Shown piece by piece: positions 61,405-64,000 of a stretch of DNA of 64,000 nt. How positions within the stretch are numbered: position 1 is the first letter of the stretch; each line of letters begins with the position of its first letter. Source of the stretch: Adineta ricciae (lineage: Eukaryota > Rotifera > Eurotatoria > Adinetida > Adinetidae); contig CAJNOJ010000234.1 of the NCBI GenBank assembly GCA_905250025.1, positions 1 through 64,000 on the forward strand. The letters are read 5' to 3'. A program made the translations under genes and the position numbers. A model generated the notes under the pieces. The model saw only the letters and a program-made list of their open reading frames with translations, did no database searches and was not told where the DNA came from.

Positions 61405-63794
61405 ATGCTTTCACAAAAATCAGAAAGTGTCAAAGTTCTTATACGTTGTCGCCCATTTAATCAAAAAGAGATACTTAGTCGTGCAATAAAATGTATTGAA
61501 ATTCAAGATTTTCCTGCGAAAAAGACGCCGTGTGTGGTTAAATTGATCAGTCCGAAAAGATATCGAAGACGAATATCTCGATTATTCCGTTTCGATTCCA
61601 TCTACGATGAAAATCAACGTACAGAACATATCTTTCAAGATTTTGTTCAATCGTTAGTATGTGATGCCACAATACATGGATATTCTGGAACAGTTTTTGC
61701 CTATGGACAGACAGGATCTGGTAGTACATTGTTTGTCGATGACTATCCTACTTATTTACTGATGTTCACAGGGAAATCGTGGACGATGACAGGCTGTCCA
61801 TGCCATTCGGAAGTTGGACTGATTTCGAATGCAATCGAACACGTTTTCAATCTCGTTCATGAACATCAATCAACTTTAGAACAAGAATTTACGATAAAAT
61901 GTGCTTACTTAGAAAGTGAAGTGTTGATTTTTTGTAGAAAATCCAGGTTAGAAGAAGATTTCACTTAGTTTATAACGAAGAACTCCATGATTTACTTCGA
62001 CCGCGCACTTCATCGAAATCTCACTCGCGTCTTGAACTACGAGAAAATCCCCGTTCATCTGGCGTTCAGATAACAAATTTAACATGGAAGACTGTTTATT
62101 CCGTTGATGAATGCTTGAAGTTCAAACGGCTAGGTGATCTAGCTCGAACCATGGGCTCAACACAAATGAATCGAGATTCATCACGATCGCATACGATGTT
62201 CTCACTTTCCATTCAACATCAGAACAATAATCAAACAAAAACGTTTCGACAGGGCAAACTAAACTTCGTTGATCTCGGTAACAACCCATGCCTTACTTCG
62301 TCTAGTGCATTTGATTTTGATCACTATTAAGCTGGAAGCGAACGACAAGTCAGAACGGGTGCGAGCGGACAGCAATTACTCGAATCAGCTAAAATCAATC
62401 TCTCGTTATCAGCACTAAATAAAGTTATTTCCTCATTAGTACATACGCATACAACGCATGTACCATATCGAGATTCCAAATTAACACGTCTTTTGCAAGA
62501 CAGCATTGGCGGAACAACCAAAACAATCATGATTGCTTGTATATCGCCGTCGGAAGATAATTACGAAGAAATATTATGCACGTTACGGTAAATTGCAAGA
62601 GAAATACAGCACATTCGAAGAATTCCATCGTTTCATGTTTTAGTTACGCATCCCGAACGAAAAACATTTGTAATACTCCAATCATTAATGAAAATTCCTC
62701 TTACATACTTCTCCAACAATATGCGGAAGAAATTCAACGACTAAGAGCGATTATCAATTCATCTAATCTTCACATGAATTCAGTATCTCGTTCGATGGTT
62801 TTGACTTCGGATATCAAATTCGATGATCAACATTCGATCAAAACCATATGTGATCATCAACTCTCATCGGAAACGTCGCCTTTGATCAAGTAAATCATTA
62901 ACTTTAGTCGGAAGAAAAGTTAACCTTTCCAAATTCGATTTCTTACATCATTTAGATGTCAACGTACAGTCAGTTGTCAGACGATGTCAATTATTACTAA
63001 TGAGCAAACCTTGTCTGAGCAAGAAAGTTATAAACAAATATTCGTCATTTTTGACGAAAATCAGCAGAGTTATCAGATATTAGCTTGGCATTACTATCCG
63101 GTCACTTCACAATGTGAAGGACATCTGATTCTTCTCGTGAAAGAAAATCAAAATGCTTGGATAGGCACCCTGACAACAAGCACAATGAAAGGAGACCAAA
63201 CACTATTGTGGAGTAATTATCTCAACCAACGCCAACATCATTTGTATCTGTCAGCAGAAAGCAATGATTTGATCACTCATTTTGAGATACAAGAAACTTC
63301 AGTAAGATTACTCATTCGTGGCCTTCACTTTTACGATTTCTTATCTTTAGTCTGCAGATGCAGTACAATCGCTAGGTTTTTATACCTCATCAAGTTATGT
63401 TGCTTTGAATAACGTTCGAGTTTATCAGAACCCATTGATTAAGAATCATTTTATCACATTAAAAGAAACAGATGATGTGATCTATTACCTTTGTGATATT
63501 CTACAGACATCGTCATCGAACGAATTTATTGTTTTTAATCTGAATCAACAGAATTTGTATCAACTGCATCATATCCGATTCAATTCTGAAGTTTCCTTTG
63601 AGAACAATGATGATATCGAGGTCAAACATTGTTGTTGTTGTTTCAATGGAACTAACGAATCGAAAATAAGCAAATTAATATCATCGTCGCATTTCTTATC
63701 GTTGATTAATATGTCGTGTGAAATCGAAGAAGAAAATGGAATTATCAGAACAAACTTACATTTCGTTGATTTAAATAATCACTCGATATACTGA
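61405..63794 (+). CDS. KIF17-like kinesin-2 motor with an unusual C-terminal region
   Basis: An N-terminal kinesin motor, about 350 residues, most like the homodimeric kinesin-2 KIF17/OSM-3. Walker A (GQTGSGKSWTM) is split by an intron. Next come [13 protein letters not shown], switch I NRDSSRSH, switch II DLAGSERQ (split by an intron with phase 1 at 62278/62332), [19 protein letters not shown] and the neck ([19 protein letters not shown]). The remaining 330 residues have no long coiled coil or known cargo domain. They form two blocks of mixed, Trp/Tyr/His-containing sequence and end with a CCCC cluster (KHCCCCFNG). Total about 700 residues, against over 1,000 for KIF17. The stop is at 63792-63794. 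A shared C-terminal domain could define a distinct subfamily. Junction phases agree. Confidence 0.82.
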
Positions 63795-63959
63795 TTGCAT
63801 TTAATCTTTAAAAAAACACTGCTAAATAATCCTGACAATCTTCAATTTCAACACTTATCTCCGAACATCTGGTGTCGATTCTCAAATATTGCTGCTGATC
63901 AAATAAATACCTCTCGATATTCTTCTTGTTTTTGCTAAATTTCAAGTGCCCACTCGAAA

Positions 63960-64000
63960 ATGAAGCTCTGTATCGTTGCTGCCCTCGTTGTTCTTCTCTC
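63960..64000 (+). CDS. 5' end of a secreted or membrane protein gene (cut by window edge)
   Basis: An ATG at 63960 starts MKLCIVAALVVLL, a typical signal peptide, and the window then ends. Only about 13 codons are visible, so the product is unknown. The upstream 160 bases contain an AT-rich AAATAAATAC stretch near 63900. Confidence 0.5.
   Translation, partial: MKLCIVAALVVLL

Overview
This is a nuclear segment of a small-genomed animal. It is AT-rich, and most genes are broken by short GT-AG introns, typically about 45-70 bases. Almost every gene has a recognisable metazoan family: a nicotinic-type channel, atypical PKC, an active-zone protein, PIX, RIM/Piccolo and MED1. The compact layout, the family of similar intronless 7TM receptors and a tail-to-tail inverted copy of a RAD51 3' end together suggest a bdelloid rotifer. 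That assignment is inference; no species-specific marker was seen.

Layout. 1-2.3 kb: the 3' end of one RAD51 copy (+), a spacer, then a complete RAD51 (-) facing it. 3-13 kb (+): cyclophilin, a Cys-loop receptor subunit, an NCS-type EF-hand protein, and two paralogous GPCRs with a choline/ethanolamine phosphotransferase between them. 13.3-18.4 kb (-): atypical PKC, a RAD51AP1 homologue and VPS37. 19-22 kb: an intronless LEG1 homologue (+) and DNAJB13 (-). 23-27 kb (+): CDC14 phosphatase with an optional exon encoding two C2H2 zinc fingers. 28-42 kb (+): a large active-zone protein with PDZ and C2 domains, a RalGDS-type GEF and DHCR7. 42.5-43.7 kb holds only weak candidate exons. 44-53 kb (-): the mitochondrial calcium uniporter MCU, Mediator subunit MED1 and an endosomal syntaxin. 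54-64 kb (+): a WDFY1/2-type WD40-FYVE protein, a PIX RhoGEF, a KIF17-like kinesin and the first codons of a secreted or membrane protein at the right edge.

The genes do not form one pathway. Partial themes are homologous recombination (RAD51, RAD51AP1), endosomal traffic (VPS37, syntaxin, WDFY), cilia (DNAJB13, KIF17-like) and synapse or membrane signalling. Most intron positions were worked out by hand from splice signals and conserved protein sequence. For RAD51, cyclophilin, the Cys-loop receptor, aPKC, RAD51AP1, VPS37, DNAJB13 and MCU the summed exon lengths are exact multiples of three.

Points most worth a second look are the RAD51 inverted duplication, the CDC14 zinc-finger exon, the RAD51/RAD51AP1 pair, the LEG1 gene, the hybrid active-zone protein, the stalk-less kinesin, and a diverged direct repeat upstream of both MED1 and the syntaxin. 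I did not recognise any transposon, tRNA, rRNA or CRISPR array.
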